A stretch of 64,000 nt of DNA. Source: a bacterium MS4. GTDB taxonomy: Bacteria; Bacillota; Clostridia; Oscillospirales; Acutalibacteraceae. Both the position numbers and the translations under genes were made by a program. Of this stretch, positions 17,216 through 25,562 are shown in pieces. Location of the stretch: contig CCFG01000010.1 of NCBI GenBank assembly GCA_000752215.1, forward strand, positions 271,075 through 335,074, in the 5' to 3' direction. The notes under the pieces are model-generated. The model worked only from the letters and a program-made list of their open reading frames with translations. It was not told the DNA's origin and made no database searches. How positions within the stretch are numbered: position 1 is the stretch's first letter; each line of letters opens with the position of its first letter.

Positions 17216-18031
17216 TTACGCACCTTTCGTTTTACTTGCCTTCTTTTTTGTCGGCTCATTCGTTTTATCCTCATTCTGCTTCTCAATGCTGGCTTTCAGT
17301 GCATCCATAAGATCGATAACTTTTCCGGTCTGCTCTTCGGAACTGGCAGCGACAACGTCTTTTCCGGCGATTTTTGCTTCAATCAGCTCTTTGAGCCTTC
17401 CCTGGTATTCATCCTTATACTGAGACGGATCAAAAGGCGTATCCATTGTGTCAATCAGAGCCTGAGCCATTTTTAATTCCTGTTCGTTTGGCTGTGGAAT
17501 ATCGTAGGATTTCTGCAGATCCTTAATGTCATCCTGATAAAACATGGTTGAAATCAATACCCCGTTTTCACGCGGGATGATTGCCATCAAAGTGTCTTTT
17601 GTTCCCATAACGGTCTTGCCTATTGCAATCTTCTGCTCCTTCATCAGAGCGGACCTCAGAAGTTCAAAAGCTTTTTCTCCGCCCTTATCCGGAATCACCT
17701 GATACGTCTTATCGTAATAAACCGGCGAAATCTGGTTTAACTGCGCAAAATGCAGGATCTGGATCGATTTTTCCTTTTCAGTTTTGATTTTTTCTATTTC
17801 TTCGTCCGATACAACGACATACTGGTCCTTATCATACTCATACCCTTTGATAATATCTTCACTTTTCAGTTCTTTTCCGCAATGAGCACAGGTCTTTTTA
17901 TACCGTACACGGCTCTGGTCTTCTTTATGCAGCTGATTAAAATGAATGTCGTTATCCTGAGTGGCTGTGTACATGGCCACAGGAATCGCCACAAGTCCAA
18001 ATGAAATAACGGAATGATGTGCTACTGGCAT
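17216..18031 (-). CDS. ku: Ku protein, non-homologous end joining
   Basis: The 271-residue bacterial Ku starts SVISFGLVAIPVAMYTATQDNDI and contains the CAHCGKEL element and the beta-barrel core around DKTYQVIPDKGGEKAFELL. It ends in a lysine-rich tail (NEPTKKKASKTKGA), which in bacterial Ku helps DNA binding and LigD recruitment. It forms a homodimeric ring on broken DNA ends. The gene is divergent from ligD, with 163 bases between them, so the pair is likely co-regulated. Bacterial Ku/LigD is typical of spore formers and other slow or dormant cells. Confidence 0.96.
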   Translation of the reverse strand: MPVAHHSVISFGLVAIPVAMYTATQDNDIHFNQLHKEDQSRVRYKKTCAHCGKELKSEDIIKGYEYDKDQYVVVSDEEIEKIKTEKEKSIQILHFAQLNQISPVYYDKTYQVIPDKGGEKAFELLRSALMKEQKIAIGKTVMGTKDTLMAIIPRENGVLISTMFYQDDIKDLQKSYDIPQPNEQELKMAQALIDTMDTPFDPSQYKDEYQGRLKELIEAKIAGKDVVAASSEEQTGKVIDLMDALKASIEKQNEDKTNEPTKKKASKTKGA

Positions 18032-18194
18032 AAAAATGTCACCTCCGGATTTAGTATAACCAAAAGTACCGGCAAATAATTGAAAATCGGCTCGTATGAT
18101 TTCTCAATAGGATAAATATCAGGGAACCGGCGGATAATAACGAAAAGCGCAGGTTTCGGACTGATGGAACTGCTTGTCAAAAGGGTGCGTATCA
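18032..18194. promoter_or_regulatory. Divergent ku/ligD promoter region
   Basis: 163 bases between the two start codons. No clear -35/-10 pair of sigma-A consensus stands out, which leaves room for an alternative (for example forespore) sigma factor, but I cannot assign one. Confidence 0.3.
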
Positions 18195-20636
18195 ATGGTT
18201 ACAAAGCTGGAAGAATACAATCGGAAAAGAAATTTTGAAAAAACCGAAGAACCAGAGGGCGAATCGGAAAATCCCGAAGACCGCCTGAAATTTGTCGTTC
18301 AGCATCATATTGCCCGCAGGGATCATTTTGATTTCCGCCTCGAATGGGACGGGGTACTTTTAAGCTGGGCGGTACCCAAGGGTCCTTCCTATGATACCCA
18401 CGATAAGAGGCTTGCCGTACAGGTGGAAGACCATCCACTGGAATACAGAAACTTTGAAGGGCTGATTCCCAAGGGGGAATACGGCGGCGGAGTCGTAATG
18501 CTCTGGGATGAAGGTTTCTGGGAACCTCAGGCGGATGCAGTGGAAGGACTCCGTACAGGCTCGCTTAAGTTTATCCTGAAAGGCAAAAGACTGAAGGGCA
18601 AATGGGCTTTGATCCGAATGAAAGCAAAAGCGGACGAGACCCGGAGCAACTGGCTTCTGCTCAAAGAAAAAGATGATTACAGCAAAACCGGCGATGGAAT
18701 TTCCGGGTTCACCACAAGCGTCCGGACCGGACGCACCCTAGAGGAAATTGAAAAAGGCGAGGGCGAAAAATTCACCCGTAATCCTTTTGAAAAGGCGGAT
18801 GTACAGCTTGCCAGACTTGTCGGCACGGTTCCCAAAGGCGAGGATTGGCTTTACGAGGTAAAGTACGACGGCTACAGGATTCTGGCGTTTCTGGAAGGCA
18901 ACAATGTTCGGCTGCAAACCCGCAGCGGCAACGATTATACGGACCGGTTTCCGGAAGTCGCCAATTCCCTTATCGATCTGGCCGCCGGAAGGGCAATGGT
19001 TCTGGACGGTGAAGTGGCGGTCACGGACGTCCACGGCAGAACGGATTTTCAGGCCCTGCAAAACTATATGAAAGCTCCGAAAGGTAAAAACTGCATCTAT
19101 ATCGTCTTTGACCTTCTGGCCCTGGACGGAGCGGACCTAAGGGGACAGCGCCTGATTGACAGAAAAGAAGCGCTTGGAACTCTTATGAAGAGTTCACCGA
19201 AAAATCTTTATTATTGCCAGCATATCAAAGGCAATGGAAAAGAAAGCTTTGCGGCCGCCGGTCAGGCGAATCTGGAAGGAATTGTAGGTAAAAAAGCCGA
19301 CTCCGTATACAGCGGGACCAGAAACGGTGACTGGATCAAGCTTAAATGTGATAAAAGGCAGGAATTCATCATTGGAGGATATACTCTGTCCGATAAAAAG
19401 ACAAGCGGGGTAAGCTCGCTCCTCCTTGGCGTTTATAAAGGAGAAGAACTGGTCTATGCCGGACGGGCCGGAACGGGCCTGAGCGCCCGCAGCGCGGCAG
19501 AGCTTGAACATCAGTTTAAAAGGATAGAAAGGGAATCCGCTCCTTTCAGCCAGGCGCCCCAGGAGAGAACTCACGAAAAAATCACCTGGCTTGAACCCCG
19601 ATTGGTTGCGGAAATCAAGTTCGCACAGTGGACCGAAGAAAATCTGCTTCGGCAGGCAAGCTTCAAGGGCCTGCGGGCTGATAAAAACCCAAAGGATATT
19701 AAAAAGGAGGAAGCGGATGATGAGGCAGAGCCTCGGGCATCCGCCGAAAATGTGGAGAAACCCATGAAAGCAGATGACGATGACCTTATCATAGAAGGCG
19801 TTAAGATTACCCACCCGGAAAAGATCATGTTTCACGATCCTGACATAACCAAGGCGGATGTGATCCGGTATTATGAAAAAGTGGCGGCGCACATGCTGCC
19901 CTATATATCCCACAGAATTTTAAGCATCGTGCGCTGTCCCAAGGGAATATCGCAGAGCTGCTTTTTTAAAAAGCATCCCGGTTCGGACAGTAAAGGGGTC
20001 GTTTCAGTATCGATCCCCACCAACGATGGGGATACGGAAGATTATTTCTATATTGAGGATGCGTCCGGACTGATATCCGAAGCACAGATGGGTACGCTGG
20101 AATTCCATACCTGGGGGAGCAGGATAGACAAGCTTGAAAACCCCGACGTAATGGTATTTGACCTTGATCCTGACGAAGGAATGGACCTCGAAACGGTGCG
20201 CCAGGGGGTGAAAGATGTCAAAAGCATTCTCGCCGAGCTCTCGCTCAAGTCGTATCTAAAGACCAGCGGAGGCAAAGGGTACCATGTGGTCGTCCCTTTT
20301 AAACCCGTTGCTTCGTGGGATGTGTTCCATGATTTTGCAAAACGCATTGCCGAAGTGATGGAACAGAAGTGGCCCGACCGTTATACGAGCAATATCCGGA
20401 AGGAAAAACGAAAAAACAAAATCTTTATCGATTGGATCCGAAACGGCAGAGGCGCTACAAGTGTTTCACCCTATTCCATAAGAGCGAGAGAAGGGGCCAA
20501 AGTGTCCATGCCGATCGCCTGGGATGAACTTGAAACGGTTGCCCCCGACGGCATTACTATGGAGGATGCACTCCAGAGGATCGGCGGCAATGATCCTTGG
20601 AAAGATTTTTTTCAAAATAATCAGGTCTTAAAATAA
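18195..20636 (+). CDS. ligD: Multifunctional NHEJ DNA ligase LigD (PE-LIG-POL)
   Basis: The 813-residue protein has three domains in the order phosphoesterase, ligase, polymerase. Phosphoesterase: residues ~30-150, HIARRDHFDFRLEWDG and the HPLEY site. ATP-dependent ligase: ~200-500, with the adenylated lysine K223 in EVKYDGYR. Primase-like polymerase: ~545-805, with metal ligands in VMVFDLDPDEG and the TSGGKGYHVVVP loop. The order matches Pseudomonas-type LigD and is opposite to the mycobacterial one. The start is ATG 18195. It trims, fills and seals ends held by the divergently encoded Ku. Confidence 0.96.
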   Translation: MVTKLEEYNRKRNFEKTEEPEGESENPEDRLKFVVQHHIARRDHFDFRLEWDGVLLSWAVPKGPSYDTHDKRLAVQVEDHPLEYRNFEGLIPKGEYGGGVVMLWDEGFWEPQADAVEGLRTGSLKFILKGKRLKGKWALIRMKAKADETRSNWLLLKEKDDYSKTGDGISGFTTSVRTGRTLEEIEKGEGEKFTRNPFEKADVQLARLVGTVPKGEDWLYEVKYDGYRILAFLEGNNVRLQTRSGNDYTDRFPEVANSLIDLAAGRAMVLDGEVAVTDVHGRTDFQALQNYMKAPKGKNCIYIVFDLLALDGADLRGQRLIDRKEALGTLMKSSPKNLYYCQHIKGNGKESFAAAGQANLEGIVGKKADSVYSGTRNGDWIKLKCDKRQEFIIGGYTLSDKKTSGVSSLLLGVYKGEELVYAGRAGTGLSARSAAELEHQFKRIERESAPFSQAPQERTHEKITWLEPRLVAEIKFAQWTEENLLRQASFKGLRADKNPKDIKKEEADDEAEPRASAENVEKPMKADDDDLIIEGVKITHPEKIMFHDPDITKADVIRYYEKVAAHMLPYISHRILSIVRCPKGISQSCFFKKHPGSDSKGVVSVSIPTNDGDTEDYFYIEDASGLISEAQMGTLEFHTWGSRIDKLENPDVMVFDLDPDEGMDLETVRQGVKDVKSILAELSLKSYLKTSGGKGYHVVVPFKPVASWDVFHDFAKRIAEVMEQKWPDRYTSNIRKEKRKNKIFIDWIRNGRGATSVSPYSIRAREGAKVSMPIAWDELETVAPDGITMEDALQRIGGNDPWKDFFQNNQVLK

Positions 20637-20693
20637 GCAAATCAATCAATGAACGGTGGTTGGTATTTTGGAACATTTTGAAATGTCCGAAGA

Positions 20694-20882
20694 TCAGCCG
20701 CCGTTTTTTATGTCCGGCTCCACACCATGATTGCTTTCTGATGGCGGTGGAATTACTTGAAACTCCGGCTGCGGGGAGGATATATAAAGCTCCTCACATT
20801 CTCGTTGTGCCGAAATCAGGATGTTGACAGCCTGTTCGGAAGTCCGTAACATTTTTAAATACATTTCTTTGTAATCTGGCAT
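20694..20882 (-). CDS. Small conserved protein of unknown function (62 aa)
   Basis: Starts MPDYKEMYLKMLRTSEQAVNILI, a predicted helix, followed by a proline-rich tail. Proteins of this look are, as far as I recall, common in Clostridia, but I know no function. It is divergent from an XRE-type repressor gene, and the 100-base intergenic region carries operator-like palindromes, so it is probably a target of that repressor. GAGAAT precedes the ATG. Confidence 0.65.
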   Translation of the reverse strand: MPDYKEMYLKMLRTSEQAVNILISAQRECEELYISSPQPEFQVIPPPSESNHGVEPDIKNGG

Positions 20883-20895
20883 AAAGATTCTCCTA

Positions 20896-20914
20896 TTGCA
20901 CTATATTAGTGCAA
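20896..20914. promoter_or_regulatory. Perfect palindromic operator (XRE repressor target)
   Basis: TTGCACTA-TAT-TAGTGCAA is a perfect inverted repeat just ahead of the 62-residue gene. A weaker relative, TTGCAC...GTGCA, lies at 20950-20968 ahead of the repressor gene, as expected for autoregulation. Confidence 0.7.
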
Positions 20915-20982
20915 TAATACCATAAATAACCTGTAAAATCAATACATAGTTGCACCTGAATAAGTGCAGTGAGGTATTGGGT

Positions 20983-21207
20983 ATGAATTATCAGTATAGT
21001 AAAGCAGTTGGCAAAAATCTTAGTACTATCCGGCAGTTAAAAGGCTTAACACAGGAGCAGTTATCTGCCAAGCTGCAGGTTATCGGTTGTGATATTACCA
21101 GAAGTGCTTTGGCAAAAATTGAAGTAGGACAGCGTCATCTATATCCAGACGAGATAAAAGCGTTGAAAACAGTGCTTGAAATTCGGTATGAAGATTTGTT
21201 TGTTTAG
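20983..21207 (+). CDS. XRE-family helix-turn-helix regulator
   Basis: The 74-residue protein is a single Cro/CI-type helix-turn-helix domain (VGKNLSTIRQLKGLTQEQLSAKLQ, then SALAKIEVGQRHLYPDEIKALKTVL). I use ATG 20983, which follows GAGGT; a longer frame starts inside the operator. There is no effector domain. It is divergent from the 62-residue gene and likely represses both through the paired TTGCAC palindromes. Confidence 0.88.
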   Translation: MNYQYSKAVGKNLSTIRQLKGLTQEQLSAKLQVIGCDITRSALAKIEVGQRHLYPDEIKALKTVLEIRYEDLFV

Positions 21208-21270
21208 CGGATAAGATGGGAAAATATTTTTTGCTTTGATTTGAAGACGCGTCAATATCAGAATGACGTA

Positions 21271-21307
21271 AAAAAGGAAAGCACCCTTTGGGGTGCTTTC
21301 CTTTTTT
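21271..21307 (+). terminator. Intrinsic terminator after the XRE gene
   Basis: AAAAAGGAAAGCACCC pairs perfectly with GGGTGCTTTCCTTTTT, loop TTTG. A- and T-runs on both sides allow function in either direction. Confidence 0.88.
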
Positions 21308-21500
21308 GGCGTGCGATGCCTACAGAGAACTTCTGAGAGGCAAAAAAATATAAAGGGCCGCCTTAACGTTTCCCCGGTAGATTGGATTTTAATAGCAGAT
21401 TCTGTGTATTGTTTGATATACTATTGATGAAAAGACCATGACGGAAAATCGGGTATTTCCGTTTTACATGAGATAGGGAAATTTAAGGGAGGCAAAATCT

Positions 21501-21767
21501 ATGAGGGCAACAGGAATTGTCCGCAAAATTGATAACACGGGGCGTATTGTCGTTCCAAAAGAGCTTCGCGAAATCAACGGAATCGAGGACGGAGATCCGA
21601 TCGAGTTTTATACGGATGACGAAGAAAATATTATCCTGCACAAATATGTGCCATATGAGGATTGGACGAAAGAAGAGCTGCGCGAAGCGCTGTTCGCGGC
21701 CGCGAAGGATGCCGGAAGAAACCCGGAGGAATACCTCGACAAAGTGAGAAAGAAACCAAAAGCGTAA
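21501..21767 (+). CDS. AbrB/SpoVT-type transition-state regulator
   Basis: The 88-residue protein carries a swapped-hairpin AbrB DNA-binding domain (residues 3-48, TGIVRKIDNTGRIVVPKELRE...GDPIEFY) and a charged C-terminal helix. AbrB-like proteins bind DNA as dimers or tetramers and control entry into stationary phase and sporulation. The ATG follows GGGAGGC. It is a stand-alone gene with no toxin partner, which argues against a MazE-type antitoxin. Confidence 0.9.
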   Translation: MRATGIVRKIDNTGRIVVPKELREINGIEDGDPIEFYTDDEENIILHKYVPYEDWTKEELREALFAAAKDAGRNPEEYLDKVRKKPKA

Positions 21768-21811
21768 TAAACGCCGGATATCCTGCGGAAACCGCGGAAC
21801 AAACAAAAAGA

Positions 21812-21835
21812 GGCTCCTGCCGTAAGGCAGGAGCC
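21812..21835 (-). terminator. Terminator of the FMN reductase gene
   Basis: GGCTCCTGCC pairs perfectly with GGCAGGAGCC. On the minus strand it is followed by TCTTTTTGTTTG. Confidence 0.85.
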
Positions 21836-21846
21836 GAATGGAACCA

Positions 21847-22401
21847 TTAGAAATGGTTTATCCATGTTACAAAAGCATCCGCATAGCTTTTCAGAAACGA
21901 TTTGGTATTTTCTGAAGTCAGTTTACCATCAGGTCCCAGAACGTCCGTTACATTTCCAAGATACGCTTCCGGCTGCTGCATCGTGTAAACGTTTAAAAAC
22001 ACCAAAGACTGACGTAGATGGTGGTTTGCGCCGAAGGCACTCAGTTTCCCCGGGGATACACTGATGATTGCTCCGGGCTTTGCATCCCAGACGCTTTTCC
22101 CATATGGACGGGAGCCTACATCAAGCGCGTTTTTCAATACGGCAGGGACGGAACGGTTGTATTCCGGCGTTACAAACAGAAATGCATCCAATTTGCCGAC
22201 AGCTTGTCTGAATTCAGTCCAGGAAGAAGGCGGAGCGGAAGTATCGTCATAATCCTGATTATATAATTCAAGACCTCCGATATCGATGATTTGCGCGGTA
22301 AAATCTTCCGGCATAAGATCAATGACATTTTGAGCGATCTTTTTGCTGAAAGAATCTTTTCGAAGACTTCCTACAAAGACGCCAATTGCTTTTTTGCTCA
22401 T
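21847..22401 (-). CDS. NADPH-dependent FMN reductase (SsuE/YieF-like)
   Basis: The 184-residue flavodoxin-fold protein has GSLRKDSFSKKIAQNV (FMN phosphate loop), TPEYNRSVPAVLKNALD (flavin-binding signature) and VSPGKLSAFGANHHLRQSL. Such enzymes reduce FMN, quinones, azo dyes or chromate with NAD(P)H as cytosolic dimers. The physiological substrate is not identifiable. It is monocistronic, with its own terminator; AGGGG precedes the ATG. Confidence 0.92.
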   Translation of the reverse strand: MSKKAIGVFVGSLRKDSFSKKIAQNVIDLMPEDFTAQIIDIGGLELYNQDYDDTSAPPSSWTEFRQAVGKLDAFLFVTPEYNRSVPAVLKNALDVGSRPYGKSVWDAKPGAIISVSPGKLSAFGANHHLRQSLVFLNVYTMQQPEAYLGNVTDVLGPDGKLTSENTKSFLKSYADAFVTWINHF

Positions 22402-22481
22402 ATTAGGTCACCCCTTAAAAATATTTGATATATTTTATTATAGCATTATTTTTTTAAAAAGCGAACGTTAATATTAAAAAA

Positions 22482-22503
22482 GCCGCCCTAACGCCTGGGC
22501 GGC
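22482..22503 (-). terminator. Third of three consecutive minus-strand hairpin terminators
   Basis: GCCGCCC pairs with GGGCGGC. On the minus strand it is followed by TTTTTTAATATT. Confidence 0.7.
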
Positions 22504-22601
22504 CCAAAGAAAAAATAGGAGGAATGCCAATTGTGTAATTGACAATTAAATAGTAACAAATTTGTAATTATTTTGCAAAGGTAATTTTTGGAAATAGAGA
22601 A

Positions 22602-22623
22602 GCCGCTCCAATTAAGGAGCGGC
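22602..22623 (-). terminator. Second of three consecutive minus-strand hairpins
   Basis: GCCGCTCC pairs with GGAGCGGC. On the minus strand it is followed by TTCTCTATTTCC, a weak T-run. Confidence 0.5.
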
Positions 22624-22638
22624 AACAGAGGGGTATTA

Positions 22639-22692
22639 ATGAAAAAGAAGTATATGATTCCTCATATAGGACTTGTAAGCTGTTTGGAATGA
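22639..22692 (+). CDS. Possible 17-residue peptide
   Basis: A short frame starts with ATG six bases after GAGGGG and reads MKKKYMIPHIGLVSCLE. The ribosome binding site and lysine-rich start are plausible for a small peptide, but length alone cannot exclude chance. It lies on the opposite strand between two of the GC-rich hairpins. No maturation enzyme is encoded next to it. Confidence 0.25.
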   Translation: MKKKYMIPHIGLVSCLE

Positions 22693-22758
22693 TTAAAGTA
22701 TAATGGCCCAATGTGAAATCGGCGTGAAGATTGGGTTAAAATTCTACTAATTTGAAAA

Positions 22759-22782
22759 GGCCGCTCCTGTTACAGAGCGGCC
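22759..22782 (-). terminator. Terminator of the ferritin-like gene
   Basis: GGCCGCTC pairs with GAGCGGCC. On the minus strand it is followed by TTTTCAAATT, 80 bases after the stop codon. Confidence 0.7.
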
Positions 22783-22861
22783 CGGATAGAGAAAAAAACA
22801 GAAAAGAAGTTTGATGGAAGGATTGGCAGGAACAAACCAAATTATTCAAAAGCGGGGTGTT

Positions 22862-23377
22862 TTATTTTGCGGCCTCCCTCAGCTCGGTAAGTATTTCAAT
22901 GTGCCTTTCTTCATCAAGGATGATCCGTTTGAATAAATTCTGGATTTGGGTGTCTCCGATCTGCCGGATCATTCTTTGATAATGCGCAATAGCAGCCTTT
23001 TCTCCTTCAATGTCGGACTGAATAATCTGTGCAAAGGTATTGCGGTACATGGGAAAACTCCCGCTCCAGTACCTTCCGGATAAGCATGATCGAAGCAGCG
23101 GGGCGTTACCCAATTGTAATACGAGATCGCCTAACAGCCTCCAATGGATCATTTCTACTTGTATGATTGCCCCATATGCCTCATATGAATTTGCCAAATC
23201 CTTTAAATACAGACGGTGTACCCCATATTGGGCGATGGCGGTTGATTCGGACCCTTCTCCCGCATATCCGTCTGAAATGATTGACGCATATCTGCAATTT
23301 TTTTCAGTAACAGTTACAACCGGATATGGTTCGTCGACCCTGGCGGACAGATAGGCGCCGCTGGCATTGTCGTTCAT
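22862..23377 (-). CDS. Ferritin-like (rubrerythrin-type) di-iron protein
   Basis: The 171-residue protein has a four-helix bundle with carboxylate/His pairs spaced as in ferritin-like proteins: ESTAIAQYGVHRLYL, EMIHWRLL, DIEGEKAAIAHY and DEERHIEIL. The two ExxH motifs suggest a binuclear iron or manganese site, as in rubrerythrins or spore-coat CotJC-like proteins. There is no rubredoxin domain. A role in peroxide handling or in the spore is plausible but not shown. GAGGTGA precedes the ATG. Confidence 0.82.
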   Translation of the reverse strand: MNDNASGAYLSARVDEPYPVVTVTEKNCRYASIISDGYAGEGSESTAIAQYGVHRLYLKDLANSYEAYGAIIQVEMIHWRLLGDLVLQLGNAPLLRSCLSGRYWSGSFPMYRNTFAQIIQSDIEGEKAAIAHYQRMIRQIGDTQIQNLFKRIILDEERHIEILTELREAAK

Positions 23378-23464
23378 ATTCTCACCTCACAGAATCATAT
23401 GCGGAAATTCGGAGGCAGATTACTTTTGTGTTCAGAGACGATCTTCAAGGCGCTTTTCTATGTA

Positions 23465-23497
23465 TGATGGCACCCACTGTCAGTGAGCGCCATCATC
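23465..23497. repeat. Long hairpin
   Basis: Arms of 16 bases (minus strand ATGATGGCGCTCACTG with CAGTGGGTGCCATCAT) pair with only two wobbles. It sits just downstream of the 25-residue Cys-rich frame on the minus strand; no clear T-run follows. Confidence 0.5.
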
Positions 23498-23499
23498 TG

Positions 23500-23577
23500 C
23501 TATTTACATCTGCGGCAGCAACAGCCGCGCCTACAGCCGCATCCCGCTAAAATCAGAAATGGTATTAGCCAACACAT
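23500..23577 (-). CDS. Putative 25-residue cysteine-rich membrane peptide
   Basis: The frame begins MCWLIPFLILAGCGC and ends in a Cys/Arg-rich tail (six Cys and five Arg/Lys in the last 13 residues). The ATG lies four to seven bases after AAAGGTGGA, a strong ribosome binding site, and a long hairpin follows the stop. A hydrophobic N terminus with a cationic Cys-rich end suggests a tiny membrane or spore-associated peptide. I do not recognise a family. Confidence 0.45.
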   Translation of the reverse strand: MCWLIPFLILAGCGCRRGCCCRRCK

Positions 23578-23876
23578 ATTTGGTTCCACCTTTCGATCGG
23601 AGTTGTTACATACTATGATTTTCAAATATAGCTTGTCAATATGGGAATCAGGAATGCAAGGGGGGAATATTTTTAGGCATATCCCTTTGCCGGCAGGACG
23701 GGAACGAAGGTTAGGGCTGAACCCTGAATGTGCTTTTTGAGGGATCGCGCTTGCTGAATTTTTCTCTTTATGCTATACTGCAAATTACAGAACAGTTTAC
23801 CGATATGTATGATGAACAGCGTGTCAATAGGGAGCAGGAAGAGTTCTGATTTCCATATAAAACGCTGGGAAGGAAA

Positions 23877-24716
23877 ATGGATATGAAAAAACGCACGATT
23901 AAAAAAATAATCCGGGGACAAAGAGCGACGGATGGTGCCGGAGTGCGGCTTGTCCGTGTGGTCGGATACCATGACGTGGAAGATTTCGACCCGTTTTTGA
24001 TGCTGGATTCCTTTGATTCTACAGACCCGTCGGACTATATCGCCGGGTTTCCCATGCATCCGCACAGAGGGATCGAGACCATTACTTATTTGATTTCCGG
24101 AAAGATAGAACACGAAGATAGTCTGGGAAATGAAGGAACCATCCATGCGGGAGAGAGCCAGTGGATGACAGCGGGAGGCGGCATTCTGCATCAGGAAATG
24201 CCGAAAGACGCCGGCCGAATGCTCGGATTTCAGCTGTGGCTGAATCTGCCCCGCGCGGAAAAGATGACCGCCCCGGCATATTTGAGCATTACGCCGGAAA
24301 TGATGGGTCATGCTGCAAAAGAGAAAGCTGATATCCGTGTCCTGTCAGAAAGTTTTGAGGATGCAGCGGGGGTGACTCCGGCCCATATACCGGCAGCGAT
24401 TTATGACATAGCGCTTTCGGAGGACGGAAAAATTGAGCTCCCCACAAAAAAGGATGAAACCGTATTTGTATTCCTGATCGAAGGGAACGCCGTCATTGAC
24501 GGTCAGTTGATTTTATCAAAATCGGCCGTATTGTTTGAGGAAGGGGACTATCTCTCCGTGTCGGCAGAGCCTGACTCTGCGCTGCGTATGATTTTCTTTT
24601 CCGGGAAGCCTTTGCACGAGCCGATTGCCTGGGGCGGCCCGATTGTAATGAATACCCGTGAGGAGCTGAATCTCGCCTTTGACGAGTTAGACCGGGGGAC
24701 CTTTATCAAGCGGTAA
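23877..24716 (+). CDS. Pirin-family protein
   Basis: The 279-residue bicupin has the pirin N-terminal signature MHPHRGIETITYLISGKIEHEDS and GGGILHQEMP, supplying the three His and one Glu of the metal site, and a second cupin domain from ~165. Bacterial pirins include quercetinase-like dioxygenases and metabolic regulators; the activity here is unknown. Starts at 23877 or 23883 are both possible after GGGAAGG. A terminator follows at 24801. Confidence 0.92.
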   Translation: MDMKKRTIKKIIRGQRATDGAGVRLVRVVGYHDVEDFDPFLMLDSFDSTDPSDYIAGFPMHPHRGIETITYLISGKIEHEDSLGNEGTIHAGESQWMTAGGGILHQEMPKDAGRMLGFQLWLNLPRAEKMTAPAYLSITPEMMGHAAKEKADIRVLSESFEDAAGVTPAHIPAAIYDIALSEDGKIELPTKKDETVFVFLIEGNAVIDGQLILSKSAVLFEEGDYLSVSAEPDSALRMIFFSGKPLHEPIAWGGPIVMNTREELNLAFDELDRGTFIKR

Positions 24717-24800
24717 CGGGAAAACCCGTTCGTTACGGCGCCCGCTGTGAACGGACGTACGCGGTCCGGTGCGCATGGAACGAAAATTTATGATAAGGAA

Positions 24801-24833
24801 AATCCCCTGACGTCTGTCAGGGGATTTGTTTTT
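24801..24833 (+). terminator. Terminator after the pirin gene
   Basis: AATCCCCTGAC pairs perfectly with GTCAGGGGATT (loop GTCT), followed by TGTTTTTC. Confidence 0.9.
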
Positions 24834-24843
24834 CGCATCATTT

Positions 24844-25008
24844 TCAGCAAGTTCCGGATATTGATTGAATGAGGCGAAGAAGATCTTCCAGTGTACAGAT
24901 TTCTTCACCGCTGCCGGTAACTGCGTTCTGTACATTGGTAGGCAGTGATAAAAAGTACTGACTAATATCCTTGTTCGATGCTAAAAGATCCTGTAAACCC
25001 TGAGCCAT
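24844..25008 (-). CDS. Small hypothetical protein (54 aa)
   Basis: The frame starts MAQGLQDLLASNKDISQYFL and ends with a short helix rich in Leu (EDLLRLIQSISGTC). The ATG follows GAGGTGATTTTA, a near-perfect ribosome binding site, which is the main support. The protein is acidic with no membrane segment. I do not recognise a family. Confidence 0.6.
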   Translation of the reverse strand: MAQGLQDLLASNKDISQYFLSLPTNVQNAVTGSGEEICTLEDLLRLIQSISGTC

Positions 25009-25241
25009 TAAAATCACCTCATAAATAGTTTACGATAAGCGGGTTAAATTATACAGGGCATTTCATCAGAATATGGAATGATTTATCAGCTACCCCAAAA
25101 AATGATGTGTGTTTACCGAATAATCTATCGTATGGTTAATCCTAATCGCATAAATAACGGATAATCTTTTCAATATTGTAGAAAATGAGTCATAAATACA
25201 ATATATGATCGCTGCAAAGCATAAGAATGAATGGAGGTATT

Positions 25242-25526
25242 ATGGCTGAATTATCAAAATTATTCCCATGCCGTGTAGGGGACACGATATACTCTTTCGG
25301 ATGGAATATGCAAAATTGCAAATACGTACTTTTAGAGGAAAAGTGTTTGGGCTTTAATGTCCGCTCAGATGAAGGATACAGCATACTGCTCAAGGGAGAA
25401 AAATTTGAATATCTGAGAAGCGATGAAAAATACAGAAAGAACTGGTTTACCTTCCTTGATGAGGCAAAAACAAAATTAGAATTGCTGAATCAGCGGTATC
25501 ATACGGAAGAGGATAAAAAAAAATAG
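25242..25526 (+). CDS. Hypothetical protein (94 aa)
   Basis: A soluble, charged protein beginning MAELSKLFPCRVGDTIYSFG, probably a small beta-barrel-like fold (CRVGDTIY...SDEGYSILLKGEKFEYL). The ATG at 25242 follows ATGGAGGT, which decides it over the upstream ATG at 25227. Proteins of similar size and start are seen near phage or accessory genes in Firmicutes, but no function can be assigned. A 31-residue membrane peptide follows. Confidence 0.7.
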   Translation: MAELSKLFPCRVGDTIYSFGWNMQNCKYVLLEEKCLGFNVRSDEGYSILLKGEKFEYLRSDEKYRKNWFTFLDEAKTKLELLNQRYHTEEDKKK

Positions 25527-25562
25527 ATATTCTGGCGGAAAAAAGAGGTGGGAGGTAATTCC

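Noticed and set aside
23673-24311. 212-codon frame opposite the pirin gene
   Set aside because: It is antisense to a clear pirin coding region and has no domain or site.
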